DNA of 64,000 bases from Streptomyces kurssanovii (GCF_014649695.1 NZ_BMTN01000019.1:62001-126000), one strand, 5' to 3'. Positions 1 to 8,897 are shown, counted from the first letter of the stretch. Numbers and translations: made by a program. The notes: generated by a model from the letters alone, not told the origin.

Positions 1-2161
1 ACACCGGGGGCGGTGCGTACTGCTCCGCGGGACGGGGCGGCTCCGGCGAGGACTGCGGCGCGGGAGCGGCTGCGGCCTGTGCGGAGGCCTGGTGCGACTG
101 CTGCGACGGGGCCCGGTCGTACTGCGGCGCAGGGGCGGCGGGGGCCGGCGCGGGCGGGGCGGCAGGGGCGGCCGCCTGGGGCCTGCCCTGGCCGTAGCCG
201 CCCTGGCTGCTGCCGTAGCCACCGGGGCCGCCCGACGGGGGAGCCGTGCCTCCCGGGCCGCCGGAACCGCCGGACGGGTCGACGATCGCCTCGACCTTCC
301 ACTGCACGTTGAACTGCTCGGCCAGCGCCTGCTTCAGGACCTCCTCGCTGCCGCTGCTCGCGAAGTTGTCCCTGGCGCCGGCGTTGATGAAGCCGAGCTG
401 GAGGGTCGTGCCGTCGAAGCCGGTCACCTGTGCGTTCTGGCTGAGCAGGATCCAGGTGAAGCGACGGCGGTTCTTGACCGCCTCCAGGATCTCGGACCAC
501 ATGTTCCGCACCTGGCCGGCGCCCTGCGCCAGGCCAGGTCCGGGCGCGGCCGCGGCGGGAGCGGGGGGCGCCGGGGCGGGAGCGTGGGCCGGTGCGGGAG
601 CGGCAGGCTGCGGTGCGCCCTGGCCGGGGGCGGAGGCCGTGGGCCAGCCGCCGGGCCGGCGGGCCGGCTCCGCGGTCGCGGACGCGCCGCTGGTCCCGCC
701 GGGGCCCGCGGTCCCCGGCCAGGCGCCGGGGCGGGACGCCGCGGGCTGCGGCTGCTGGTGCGGCTCCGGCTGCGGCGGCCGCTGTGGCTGCTGGGGCGAT
801 TGCTGAGACTGCTGTCCGACGGGCGGCGCGACGGGCTCGGGCGCCGGGGTCGGGGCCGGCGCGGGAACCGTCGGAGCAGCGTCACCGCGCGCCGCGGCAC
901 GGGCGGCGGCGGGGCCGGCACCCGGCGGCACGGGCGCATGCGCCTGGGCCTCAGGCCCGGGCACGTATCCCATGGCGGGGCCCTGGCCGGCGGGCGAGAA
1001 CGACGCCCCGCGCTCCAGGCGGTCCAGCCGGGCCCGCACCGACCGTTCGTCGTCGAACGCCGCCGGCAGCAGCACCCGGGCGCAGATCAGCTCCAGCTGC
1101 AGCCGCGGCGACGTGGCGCCCCGCATCTCGGTCAGGCCGGTGTTCACCAGGTCCGCGGCCCTGCTGAGCTCGGCGGCACCGAACACGGCGGCCTGTGCCT
1201 GCATCCGCTCGACCACGTCCGCCGGGGCGTCGATCAGTCCCTTGGTGCCGGCGTCCGGCACCGCGGCGAGGATCACCAGGTCCCGCAGCCGCTCCAGCAG
1301 GTCCGCGACGAACCGGCGCGGATCGTTCCCGCCTTCGATGACGCGGTCCACGACCTCGAAGGCGGCGGCTCCGTCGCCCGCCGCGAACGCGTCGACGACG
1401 GAGTCGAGCAGCGAACCGTCCGTGTACCCGAGCAGGGCCGTCGCCATGGCGTATGTCACACCGTCGTCGGCGGCGCCGGCGAGCAGCTGGTCCATGACGG
1501 ACATGGAGTCACGCACCGAGCCCGCGCCGGCCCGCACGACCAGCGGGAGCACGCCGTCCTCCACCGGGATGCCCTCCCTGCCGCACACCTCCGCCAGATA
1601 CGCCCGGAGGGTCCCGGGCGGGACCAGCCGGAACGGGTAGTGGTGCGTACGCGACCGGATGGTGCCGATGACCTTCTCGGGCTCGGTCGTCGCGAAGATG
1701 AACTTCAGATGCTCCGGGGGCTCCTCGACCACCTTCAGCAGGGCGTTGAACCCCGCCGGGGTGACCATGTGGGCCTCGTCGATGATGTAGATCTTGTACC
1801 GGCTGCTCGCGGGGCCGAAGAATGCCTTCTCGCGCAGCTCACGCGCATCGTCCACACCACCGTGCGAAGCGGCGTCGATCTCGATGACGTCGATCGAGCC
1901 GGGCCCGGTGCGCGCCAGGTCCTGGCAGGACTGGCACTGTCCGCAGGGGGTCGGCGTCGGTCCCTGCTCGCAGTTCAGACAGCGGGCGAGGATGCGGGCG
2001 CTGGTCGTCTTTCCGCAGCCGCGCGGCCCGCTGAACAGGTACGCGTGATTGACCCGGTTGTTGCGCAGGGCCTGCTGGAGCGGGTCAGTGACATGCTCCT
2101 GACCGATGACCTCTGCGAACGACTCGGGGCGGTAGCGGCGGTACAGCGCAAGGGACGACAC
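1..2161 (-). CDS. dnaX: DNA polymerase III subunit gamma/tau (C-terminus cut by window edge)
   Basis: Clamp-loader ATPase subunit that loads the sliding clamp and couples the replicative polymerases. The GTG at 2161 opens a protein beginning MSSLALYRRYRPESFAEVIG, the hallmark N-terminus. It is followed by a Walker A site (SGPRGCGKTTSARILA), a four-Cys zinc module (CLNCEQ...CGQCQSC) and Walker B (YIIDEAHM), then a collar domain. Beyond about residue 400 comes a long Pro/Ala/Gln linker, and then a tau-like domain (WSEILEAVKNRRRFTWILLSQ). The end is Gly/Pro/Gln-rich and the stop lies outside the window. The SRP RNA gene lies just upstream on the same strand. A long reading frame on the opposite strand is a high-GC artefact. 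Confidence 0.97.
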   Translation of the reverse strand, partial: MSSLALYRRYRPESFAEVIGQEHVTDPLQQALRNNRVNHAYLFSGPRGCGKTTSARILARCLNCEQGPTPTPCGQCQSCQDLARTGPGSIDVIEIDAASHGGVDDARELREKAFFGPASSRYKIYIIDEAHMVTPAGFNALLKVVEEPPEHLKFIFATTEPEKVIGTIRSRTHHYPFRLVPPGTLRAYLAEVCGREGIPVEDGVLPLVVRAGAGSVRDSMSVMDQLLAGAADDGVTYAMATALLGYTDGSLLDSVVDAFAAGDGAAAFEVVDRVIEGGNDPRRFVADLLERLRDLVILAAVPDAGTKGLIDAPADVVERMQAQAAVFGAAELSRAADLVNTGLTEMRGATSPRLQLELICARVLLPAAFDDERSVRARLDRLERGASFSPAGQGPAMGYVPGPEAQAHAPVPPGAGPAAARAAARGDAAPTVPAPAPTPAPEPVAPPVGQQSQQSPQQPQRPPQPEPHQQPQPAASRPGAWPGTAGPGGTSGASATAEPARRPGGWPTASAPGQGAPQPAAPAPAHAPAPAPPAPAAAAPGPGLAQGAGQVRNMWSEILEAVKNRRRFTWILLSQNAQVTGFDGTTLQLGFINAGARDNFASSGSEEVLKQALAEQFNVQWKVEAIVDPSGGSGGPGGTAPPSGGPGGYGSSQGGYGQGRPQAAAPAAPPAPAPAAPAPQYDRAPSQQSHQASAQAAAAPAPQSSPEPPRPAEQYAPPPV

Positions 2162-2221
2162 ACATACGAGGTTATCGGGGCCCACCGACAACCGGAGCCG
2201 CCCCGGATCCCTCGCGAACGC

Positions 2222-2312
2222 AAGCGCCCCCCACGCACCCGCCAGAGCCGACCTACCCTTGCTGCCTTCCGGCCCTGGGGGAGTTCAGTCAGATAGCGCC
2301 ACGTGAGGGGCT
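2222..2312 (-). ncRNA. ffs: Signal recognition particle RNA (bacterial small SRP RNA)
   Basis: RNA scaffold of SRP; it binds Ffh and targets nascent membrane proteins. On the minus strand the conserved domain IV core is present (CAGGGCCGGAAGGCAGCA, at about 2260-2277), including the GGAA tetraloop and the asymmetric loop. The flanks pair as a long hairpin: GCCCCTCACG near the 5' end with TGCGTGGGGGGC near the 3' end. A candidate -10 (TAGCCT, 2319-2324) sits about 7 bases upstream of the assigned 5' end. A position directly upstream of dnaX is typical for Streptomyces. The ends are estimated to within a few bases from the pairing. Confidence 0.9.
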
Positions 2313-2318
2313 GCACCC

Positions 2319-2324
2319 AGGCTA
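2319..2324 (-). promoter_or_regulatory. Candidate -10 element of the SRP RNA promoter
   Basis: TAGCCT on the minus strand, with ATGACC/TGACCA about 17 bases upstream as a possible -35. The spacing to the predicted RNA 5' end fits a vegetative promoter. Confidence 0.45.
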
Positions 2325-2412
2325 CCCGATGCCGGGGAGTGGTCATGACCCCCGGGAGGAAGATCGGGAAGGTGTTCGCGAGCACTCCTCAACGTCTTGT
2401 ATTGTTTGCGGC

Positions 2413-2500
2413 GGAGGATTCGCCTAGTGGCCTAGGGCGCACGCTTGGAAAGCGTGTTGGGGGCAACCCCTCACGAGTTCGAATCTCGTATCCTCCGCCA
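2413..2500 (+). tRNA. tRNA-Ser (anticodon GGA)
   Basis: Class II tRNA with acceptor arms GGAGGAT (2413-2419) and ATCCTCC (2490-2496), discriminator G2497 and an encoded CCA (2498-2500). The anticodon loop TTGGAAA is closed by ACGC/GCGT, giving GGA. A long variable arm and the T-loop TTCGAAT are present. A strong terminator hairpin follows 20 bases downstream. Confidence 0.97.
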
Positions 2501-2520
2501 GTGCCTCACCGGGCACGAAG

Positions 2521-2556
2521 TCGAAGGGCCCCACCGTTCGCGGTGGGGCCCTTCGA
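2521..2556 (+). terminator. Rho-independent-type hairpin after tRNA-Ser(GGA)
   Basis: Perfect 16-bp stem (TCGAAGGGCCCCACCG with its complement) around a TTCG tetraloop. There is no long U tract, as is usual in Streptomyces. Confidence 0.8.
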
Positions 2557-2886
2557 CGTTTCCCGTCCCGGACCGGCGGAGCGAGGCGTGCTTCCCAGGC
2601 CGGAAGGCGGGCTCGCACCCCTGGGCTACGCGCAGGGCGACGTAGCACGGGCCGGGAGTCCGGCGGGCGGGATCGTGGGCAGGTCGGCCGGATCCGGCGA
2701 AAAGGGCATGGTTCCGGCCAACCTCCGCGAGCTGTGGGACCGCAGACAACCGACAGGGCCGTCCTTCGCCTCTCACAGGCGGGACACAGCTTCGCGACGG
2801 GGGGCCGCGTCGTTTCGACGAGGGCGGCCGGATGTGCGAGCGGGCTGTTGATCCATGTCCCGTCAGGCACTCGGATATGAGGATTG
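2557..2886. other. Intergenic region, no supported gene
   Basis: About 330 bases between the tRNA terminator and the lysyl-oxidase-like gene. Open frames on both strands lack family motifs and convincing ribosome sites. It presumably holds the promoter of the downstream gene; no clear -35/-10 pair could be assigned. Confidence 0.4.
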
Positions 2887-4590
2887 ATGACCAGATCCCA
2901 CCATGCCCGCCTGTGGCGCCCCGCGATCGCCGCGGGCGCGGCGATCGCCGTCACCGCCGGTGTCGTCGCCGCAGCACCCGACGCCCGGAAGGCACAGACC
3001 AAGCCGAAGTTCAGTCTGATCGCCGCCTCCACGTCGGTGACCCTCGACTCCTGGAAGGAAGAGCCCGGCGTCTACCTCGACCTCGGGACCTACCTCACCG
3101 CCGAGAACGGCCCCCTCGAGCTCAAGGTGACCCGTAAGTCCTACAAGGACCCGGTCGTCGCCACGCAGATCATCCGGCAGGGGAACAAGGCGCCCAGGAC
3201 CAAGACCCTGCCCGCGGGGCTCGTGAAGGACTTCTCCGGGCTCCCCGGCTTCGTCCGGATCACGGTCACCGACGCGGCCGGCAAGACCGTGGTGACCAAG
3301 GACGAGGCGTTCTGCCCGAACAACGCCTCCGGCCGGGTCCGCCCCGACGCCCCGGCGAAGTCGAAGTATCCGCAGAGCTGTCCCACCAACCCCTTCACGC
3401 TCGGCTCGGTGTGGGGGGTGGAGAACGGCTGGGCGTCCAACACGTACTCCGGCTTCTACACCGCCCCGGTCGCCCTGCCGGCCGGCAAGTACACCGCGAA
3501 GGTGTCCGTGGCCAAGCGCTACCGGGACCTGTTCGGCATCGCGGACAAGCCGCAGACGATCAGCGTGACCGTGCGGGAGCGCAGCTGGGAGGAGGGCATG
3601 CGCGCCTCCGCGGCCAAGGAGCACGCCGGCCAAGCGGCACACTCCGGTCACTCGGGACACAGCGCGACGCGTCCTGCGGCGCCCGCGGCCCCCACCAGCG
3701 GCGCGGGTCCGTCGTACAACGCGGGCCACGGGCCCTACCCGTCCGCTCCGCCCGCCCTGCCGTGGGCGCTGAAGAAGGCCGGCCTCAGGGCCGCGGAACA
3801 GGCCGGCGACGGTGCCGGACGAACCGACGGCTCCCGCCAGGCCCCCGCGCTGAAGCCCAACGCGAACCGGCCGGCCGGCAAGGCCTCCGTGCCGAACGTG
3901 CCGAAGCCCGACCTGCGGTCGCTGCCGGCGTACGGCATCCAGATCAGCGACGGCGGGGACGACGTCCCCGGCAAGGACTATCTGGCGTTCAGCGCCAACG
4001 TGTGGAACGCGGGTCCCGCACAGCTCGTGGTGGACGGCTTCCGCTCCCCCGGCAAGAAGCTGATGGACGCCTACCAGTACTTCTACGACGAGAAGGGCAA
4101 GCAGGTCGGCTACGCCCCGACCGGCACCATGGAGTGGGACCCGCGGCCGGGGCACGAGCACTGGCACTTCACCGACTTCGCCAGCTACCGGCTGCTCAAG
4201 GCCGACCAGAAGGAAGCGGTGCGCAGCGGCAAGGAGGCCTTCTGCCTGGCCAACACCGACGCCGTCGACTACACGGTGAAGAACGCCAACTGGCACCCGG
4301 AGAACACCGACCTGTCCACCGCCTGCGGCCAGGAGAACTCGATCTCCGTCCGTGAGGTGCTGGACGTCGGCTCCGGCGACACGTACACCCAGGACCTGCC
4401 CGGCCAGTCCTTCGACATCACCGACCTTCCGAACGGCACCTACTACATCCAGGTGCTGGCCAACCCCGAGAAGCGGCTCCAGGAGACCGATCTCGACAAC
4501 AACAGCGCACTCCGTAAGGTCGTGCTGGGCGGCAAGCCGGGCGCCCGCACGGTGAAGGTGCCTGCGCACGACCTGGTCGACGCCAACTGA
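2887..4590 (+). CDS. Lysyl-oxidase-family secreted protein
   Basis: A 567-residue exported protein. The N-terminus has an Arg-rich stretch and a hydrophobic Ala segment ending AAAPDA, a signal peptide. Residues 30-230 form a beta-rich, immunoglobulin-like region; about 230-340 is a His/Ala/Pro-rich linker. The C-terminal 220 residues match the lysyl oxidase fold, with the copper-binding signature at H423, H425 and H427 (GHEHWHF), and end with NGTYYIQVLANP and DNNS motifs common to this family. Animal lysyl oxidases oxidise lysine side chains using Cu and LTQ; bacterial members occur in Streptomyces but the substrate here is unknown. ATG 2887 is preferred over the in-frame TTG at 2884 because AGG lies just upstream. 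Confidence 0.85.
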   Translation: MTRSHHARLWRPAIAAGAAIAVTAGVVAAAPDARKAQTKPKFSLIAASTSVTLDSWKEEPGVYLDLGTYLTAENGPLELKVTRKSYKDPVVATQIIRQGNKAPRTKTLPAGLVKDFSGLPGFVRITVTDAAGKTVVTKDEAFCPNNASGRVRPDAPAKSKYPQSCPTNPFTLGSVWGVENGWASNTYSGFYTAPVALPAGKYTAKVSVAKRYRDLFGIADKPQTISVTVRERSWEEGMRASAAKEHAGQAAHSGHSGHSATRPAAPAAPTSGAGPSYNAGHGPYPSAPPALPWALKKAGLRAAEQAGDGAGRTDGSRQAPALKPNANRPAGKASVPNVPKPDLRSLPAYGIQISDGGDDVPGKDYLAFSANVWNAGPAQLVVDGFRSPGKKLMDAYQYFYDEKGKQVGYAPTGTMEWDPRPGHEHWHFTDFASYRLLKADQKEAVRSGKEAFCLANTDAVDYTVKNANWHPENTDLSTACGQENSISVREVLDVGSGDTYTQDLPGQSFDITDLPNGTYYIQVLANPEKRLQETDLDNNSALRKVVLGGKPGARTVKVPAHDLVDAN

Positions 4591-4625
4591 CGTCCGTCCG
4601 ACAGCAGGGCCGGAAAGCTCCGGCG

Positions 4626-4662
4626 GACGCCGGTCCCGGGACACCCTCCCGGGGCCGGCGTC
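4626..4662 (+). terminator. Hairpin terminator after the lysyl-oxidase-like gene
   Basis: Stem GACGCCGGTCCCGGG with CCCGGGGCCGGCGTC across a 7-base loop; nearly perfect, 36 bases past the stop. Confidence 0.65.
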
Positions 4663-4802
4663 GCACGTTTGTCCCCCTCAGGGGCCGCTCTGCCCCGCCC
4701 GCGAAAAAATCTGCCGCGTCATGTCGAGAACCCGCCGCTGTCTCCGACGTCCCCTGTGAGAGTTGCCCGAAGGGGCGACAGACCGGCCACAAGGAGCGCG
4801 TC

Positions 4803-5219
4803 ATGAAGTACCTGGTGATGATTCAGGGCACGCAGGCGGACTACGAGGCGATGAGCGGCAACGGCTCCGAGAACGCCCCGGCCTGGAACGAGAAGGACAT
4901 GCAGGCGATGTTCTCGTTCATGCAGAGCATCAACGACGACCTCGCCGAGTCCGGTGAGCTCGTCGACGGACAGGGCCTGGCCGAGCCGGCGAAGGCCCGG
5001 CACGTCCTGTCCGGCAAGGACGGCCGGCCGGTGATCACGGACGGGCCGTACGGCGAGACCAAGGAGGTGCTCGCCGGGTACTGGGTCCTGGAGTGCGAGA
5101 GCCTGGACCGCGTGACGGAGATCGCGTCCCGCATCACCCAGTGCCCGGTCCCCGAGGGCTCCACCGAATACCCCGTGGTGATCCGGCAGATCATGGACGG
5201 CGGAGGCGATGTCTGCTGA
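4803..5219 (+). CDS. YCII-related DGPF-domain protein
   Basis: A 138-residue protein of the DGPF/YCII family (ferredoxin-like fold). The diagnostic motif reads VITDGPYGETKEVLAGYWVLE at mid-protein, and the N-terminus MKYLVMIQG is typical. An AAGGAG-type ribosome site precedes ATG 4803. Its stop overlaps the start of the downstream ECF sigma gene by 11 bases, so the two are translationally coupled. DGPF proteins are the characteristic partners of ECF42 sigma factors; how they connect to sigma activity is not settled. No transmembrane segment or anti-sigma domain is visible. Confidence 0.93.
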   Translation: MKYLVMIQGTQADYEAMSGNGSENAPAWNEKDMQAMFSFMQSINDDLAESGELVDGQGLAEPAKARHVLSGKDGRPVITDGPYGETKEVLAGYWVLECESLDRVTEIASRITQCPVPEGSTEYPVVIRQIMDGGGDVC

Positions 5220-6444
5220 TCCCGGCCGCGTCGAGGACCTGCTGCGCCTGCACGCGCCGCAGGTCCTCGGCGCGCTGGTGCGCCGCTACGGCCACTTCGA
5301 CCTGGCGGAGGACGCGGTCCAGGAGGCGCTGCTCGCGGCGGCGCAGCAGTGGCCCGACGGCGGCGTACCGGACAATCCGCGCGGCTGGCTGATCAGGGTC
5401 GCCGCCCGCCGCCTGACGGATCTGCTGCGCAGCGAGGAGGCCAGGCGCCGCCGGGAGGAGACGGCGGGCCGGCTCGCCCCGCGGGACGTCTTCACCGGGC
5501 CGCCGCCCGGTGAGGCACGCGCACCGTCCGAGGACGACACGCTCACCCTGCTCTTCCTGTGCTGCCATCCCGAGCTCAGCCCGCCCGCGCAGATCGCCCT
5601 GACGCTGCGGGCGGTGGGCGGACTGACGACCGCCGAGATCGCGCGGGCGCATCTGGCGCCGGAGGCGACGATGGCGCAACGGATCAGCCGGGCGAAGCAG
5701 AGGATAAGGGGAGTGCCCTTCCGGCAGCCGGGCCCGCAGGACCGCGACGACCGGCTCGCCGCCGTGCTCCAGGTGCTCTACCTGATCTTCAACGAGGGGT
5801 ACACGGCGACCTCAGGCCGCCATCTGCACCGCGCCGAGCTCGCGACGGAGGCGATCCGCCTCGCCCGCGCGGTACGCCGCCTGCTGCCCGCGGACGGTGC
5901 GGTGACCGGGCTGCTGGCGCTGATGCTGCTCACCGACGCCCGCAGCGCGGCCCGCACCGGCCCGCACGGAGAGCTGATCCCGCTCGACGAGCAGGACCGC
6001 ACCCGCTGGGACCGCGCGGCGATCGCCGAGGGCACCCGGCTGGTGGAGGAGGCGCTGGCACAGGGCCCGGCGGGTCCGTACCAACTGCAGGCGGCGATCG
6101 CCGCGTTGCACGACGAGGCCCCGAGCGCCGACCAGACGGACTGGCCGCAGATCCTCGCCCTGTACGACCTTCTCGTCGCCCGCGCCCCCGAACCGATGGC
6201 CGAGCTCGGCCGGGCGGTGGCGACGGCGATGGTGCACGGCCCGCGTGCCGGGCTCGCCGAAGTGGCCCGCCTCGAGGACATGCTGAGCGGCAGCCACCGG
6301 CTCGAGTCCGTACGGGCGCACCTGCTGGAGAAGGCGGGCGACATCGACGCGGCCCGTGCCGCCTACCGCTCGGCGGCCGCCTTGACCTTGAGCATCCCGG
6401 AGGCCCGCTACCTCCAGGCAAGGGCCGCCCGGCTGAGCCCCTGA
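5209..6444 (+). CDS. ECF42-type RNA polymerase sigma factor with long C-terminal extension
   Basis: A 411-residue sigma factor. Residues 1-80 contain region 2 (DLAEDAVQEALLAAAQQWP, PRGWLIRVAARRLTDLLR). Residues 105-165 contain region 4, with LLFLCCHPELSPPAQIALTLR and the helix-turn-helix TTAEIARAHLAPEATMAQRISRAKQRI. The remaining 230 residues form a helical, TPR-like extension typical of the ECF42 group, which uses it in place of a classical anti-sigma factor. ATG 5209 overlaps the DGPF stop, confirming coupling. ECF42 factors have been studied in Streptomyces venezuelae; the inducing signal here is unknown. Confidence 0.93.
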   Translation: MSADPGRVEDLLRLHAPQVLGALVRRYGHFDLAEDAVQEALLAAAQQWPDGGVPDNPRGWLIRVAARRLTDLLRSEEARRRREETAGRLAPRDVFTGPPPGEARAPSEDDTLTLLFLCCHPELSPPAQIALTLRAVGGLTTAEIARAHLAPEATMAQRISRAKQRIRGVPFRQPGPQDRDDRLAAVLQVLYLIFNEGYTATSGRHLHRAELATEAIRLARAVRRLLPADGAVTGLLALMLLTDARSAARTGPHGELIPLDEQDRTRWDRAAIAEGTRLVEEALAQGPAGPYQLQAAIAALHDEAPSADQTDWPQILALYDLLVARAPEPMAELGRAVATAMVHGPRAGLAEVARLEDMLSGSHRLESVRAHLLEKAGDIDAARAAYRSAAALTLSIPEARYLQARAARLSP

Positions 6445-6528
6445 CACCCGCGCGGCCCTGCCGCCACAGCCGTGGCACCGCCGGGCGCTTCACTGGCGGC
6501 GCACCGGCCGCCGGGTGATCATCAGGGC

Positions 6529-7197
6529 ATGGACGCCACGATTCACCTCGCCCAGCGACCGGAGGCCGACGAACTCCTCGGCCGCAGCCCCCTCGCCGCC
6601 CTGATCGGGATGCTCCTCGACCAGCAGATCCCCATGGAGTGGGCGTTCACCGGCCCGTACACCGTGGCGCAGCGCCTGGGCACCGACGATCTCGACGCCG
6701 CCGAGATCGCCGCCTACGACCCGGACGCCTTCACCGAACTGCTGCGGGAGAAGCCCGCGGTCCACCGCTACCCCGCGTCGATGGCCAAACGGGTTCAGGA
6801 ACTGTGCCGGTTCCTCGTCGACGAGTACGGGGGCGACGCGAGCGCCGTCTGGACGGAGGCGGCCGACGGGGCGGACCTGCTGGCGAGGCTGAAGGCGCTG
6901 CCGGGGTTCGGTGAGCAGAAGGCACAGATCTTTCTGGCCCTCCTGGGAAAGCAGTACGGCGTGCGTCCCGAGGGCTGGCGGGAGGCGGCCGGCGCGTACG
7001 GCGAGAAGGACTCCTACCGTTCGGCCGCCGACATCACCGGCCCCGAATCGCTCGCCAGGGTGCGGGCGTACAAGCAGGAGAAGAAGGCCGCCGCCAAGGC
7101 CGCCAAGGCCACGCAGACAGCCAGGACCCTGAAGGCGACGAAGACGGCGAAGACCGCCGAGTCCGCCAAGCCGGCGAAGTCACCCAGGAAGCCCTGA
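6529..7197 (+). CDS. HhH-GPD family protein (putative DNA glycosylase) with Lys/Ala-rich tail
   Basis: A 222-residue protein. The core (about 1-175) shows the helix-hairpin-helix base-excision-repair fold: LLDQQIPMEWAF near the N-terminus and the hairpin LKALPGFGEQKAQIFLALLG. The catalytic Lys or Asp that would tell whether it is a bifunctional glycosylase is not obvious, so enzymatic activity is uncertain. The last 40 residues are almost only Lys, Ala, Thr and Ser (KKAAAKAAKATQTARTL...), resembling histone H1 or HupS tails and probably binding DNA nonspecifically. ATG 6529 is chosen because upstream in-frame codons are Pro/Ala-rich and lack a ribosome site. Confidence 0.85.
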   Translation: MDATIHLAQRPEADELLGRSPLAALIGMLLDQQIPMEWAFTGPYTVAQRLGTDDLDAAEIAAYDPDAFTELLREKPAVHRYPASMAKRVQELCRFLVDEYGGDASAVWTEAADGADLLARLKALPGFGEQKAQIFLALLGKQYGVRPEGWREAAGAYGEKDSYRSAADITGPESLARVRAYKQEKKAAAKAAKATQTARTLKATKTAKTAESAKPAKSPRKP

Positions 7198-7273
7198 AGA
7201 ACCGGGAGTTGAAGTGGATGAGGCGCTTCCGTGCGCTGATGGGGGAAATGCGCCATGAGTTACGGCACAAGTG

Positions 7274-7302
7274 TTCACAGGGGCGACAGAGATCGCTAGC
7301 TT
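7274..7302 (+). promoter_or_regulatory. Candidate vegetative promoter of the M28 peptidase gene
   Basis: TTCACA (7274-7279), a 17-base spacer, and TAGCTT (7297-7302), 35 bases upstream of the GTG start. This fits a HrdB-type promoter by eye. Confidence 0.5.
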
Positions 7303-7337
7303 CCCCTCAACCCTCGTTCACATCGGGAAGGACCTCT

Positions 7338-8897
7338 GTGAAGGCAACCCATCGCAGAGCCGTGGCCACCGTGGCCGCTGCCGCACTCGCGACCCCGCTC
7401 CTGCTGGCATCCGCCTCCCCGTCCGCTGCGCACCGTCACGACCCGGGCGACCGGGCGGCCATGGACGCGTCGAAGCTGGCACGGAAGCTGGTCCAGAAGT
7501 CGTCCGCGGACGACGCTTTCGAGCACCTTGAGAAGTTCCAGCAGATAGGGGACAGCACGGGCGGCCACCGCGCCGCCGGTTCGCTCGGTCACGACGCCTC
7601 CGCCGCGTACGTGTACCAGCAGATGAAGAAGTACGGGTACGACGTCTCGTACCAGCGCTTCGACTTCATCTACACGGAGACGCTCGCCGAGAAGCTCTCC
7701 GTCGTCGCACCGACGCCGCGTGACGTCGAGATCGCGGCCATGACATACACCAAGTCCACTCCTGTGGGCGGCATCAAGGCCGCGGTGGCGGCGGTGCCCG
7801 TGGACGACACGACGGGCTGCGAGGCGGCCGACTACGCGTCGGACACCTTCACCGGCAAGATCGCGCTGATCAAGCGCGGCGGCTGCAGCTTCGCCGGGAA
7901 GCAGGCCGCCGCGGCCGCCGCCGGCGCGGTCGGCGCCATCGTCTACAACAACACCGAGGGCAGCCTGTCCGGCACCCTGGGCGACCAGGCCTCCGCGAAG
8001 ATCCCGACCGGAGGCATCACGCAGGCCGAAGGCGAGAAGCTCACCGCCGACCTCGCCAAGGGCCCGCTGGAGGTCTCCTTCGAGGTCCGCGAGCTCCAGG
8101 AGAAGCGCAGCACCAACAACGTGATCGCCGAGACCCGCCGGGGCAACGCCGCCAACACGGTGATGCTCGGCGCCCACCTCGACTCGGTGACCGCCGGCCC
8201 CGGCATCAACGACAACGGCTCCGGCTCCGCCGGTCTGCTCGAGGTCGCGGAGGAGCTCGCCAAGCGGGAGAAGCAGCCCACCAACAAGGTGCGCTTCGCC
8301 TGGTGGTCGGCCGAGGAGAACGGACTGCTCGGCTCCGAGCACTACGTCGCGAACCTCAGCAGCCTGGGGAAGAAGGAGATCAAGCTCTACCTCAACTTCG
8401 ACATGATCGCGTCGCCGAACTACGGACTCTTCGTCTATGACGGCGACAACTCCGACGGCGTCGGCTCGGGCGCCGGCCCGACGGGCTCGGCGCAGCTCGA
8501 GCGCGACATCAACGAGTTCCTCGACAAGCGCGGCACCCCGCACGAGGGCACCGACTTCACCGGCCGCTCCGACTACGGGCCGTTCATCGAGGTCGGCATC
8601 CCGTCCGGCGGCACCTTCACCGGCGCGGAGGGCATCAAGACCGAGGCGCAGGCGAAGAAGTTCGGCGGTTCCGCGGGCATCGCGTACGACGTGAACTACC
8701 ACGCCGCGGGCGACGACATCAGCAACATCAACATGAAGGCGTTCGCCGTCAACATCGGCATCATCGCCAACGCCGTGGGCACCTACGCCCACGACATCAG
8801 CTCGCTGCGCAAGCCGGTCACGACCGTCCCGACGGACGGTGACGCGGGCAGCGGCGGCGGCCTGCACGACGGTCACGACCACGAAGTGACCGAGTAA
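7338..8897 (+). CDS. Secreted M28-family zinc aminopeptidase with PA domain
   Basis: A 519-residue exported metallopeptidase. GTG 7338 is supported by GGGAAGGA five bases upstream and opens a Sec signal peptide (KATHRRAVATVAAAALATPLL...SPSAAH). A protease-associated domain spans roughly residues 115-255 (IALIKRGGCSFAGKQAAAAAAGAVGAIVYNN). The catalytic domain shows all expected metal and catalytic residues: H280 and D282 (GAHLDS), D292 (INDNGSG), E326/E327 (SAEENGLLGS), D355 (NFDMIASPNYG) and H455 (YHAAGDD). The family removes N-terminal residues from peptides outside the cell. The C-terminus is His/Asp/Gly-rich. A longer upstream reading frame exists but lacks a ribosome site and would bury the signal peptide. 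Confidence 0.95.
   Translation: MKATHRRAVATVAAAALATPLLLASASPSAAHRHDPGDRAAMDASKLARKLVQKSSADDAFEHLEKFQQIGDSTGGHRAAGSLGHDASAAYVYQQMKKYGYDVSYQRFDFIYTETLAEKLSVVAPTPRDVEIAAMTYTKSTPVGGIKAAVAAVPVDDTTGCEAADYASDTFTGKIALIKRGGCSFAGKQAAAAAAGAVGAIVYNNTEGSLSGTLGDQASAKIPTGGITQAEGEKLTADLAKGPLEVSFEVRELQEKRSTNNVIAETRRGNAANTVMLGAHLDSVTAGPGINDNGSGSAGLLEVAEELAKREKQPTNKVRFAWWSAEENGLLGSEHYVANLSSLGKKEIKLYLNFDMIASPNYGLFVYDGDNSDGVGSGAGPTGSAQLERDINEFLDKRGTPHEGTDFTGRSDYGPFIEVGIPSGGTFTGAEGIKTEAQAKKFGGSAGIAYDVNYHAAGDDISNINMKAFAVNIGIIANAVGTYAHDISSLRKPVTTVPTDGDAGSGGGLHDGHDHEVTE

Noticed and set aside
92-2296. Long plus-strand reading frame antisense to dnaX
   Set aside because: It is opposite a clear dnaX gene; its protein is Arg/Gly-rich with no motifs, a common artefact in 72 percent GC DNA.
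2557-2886. Short frames between tRNA-Ser(GGA) and the lysyl-oxidase-like gene
   Set aside because: They overlap the terminator or lack start signals and coding bias; not supported.
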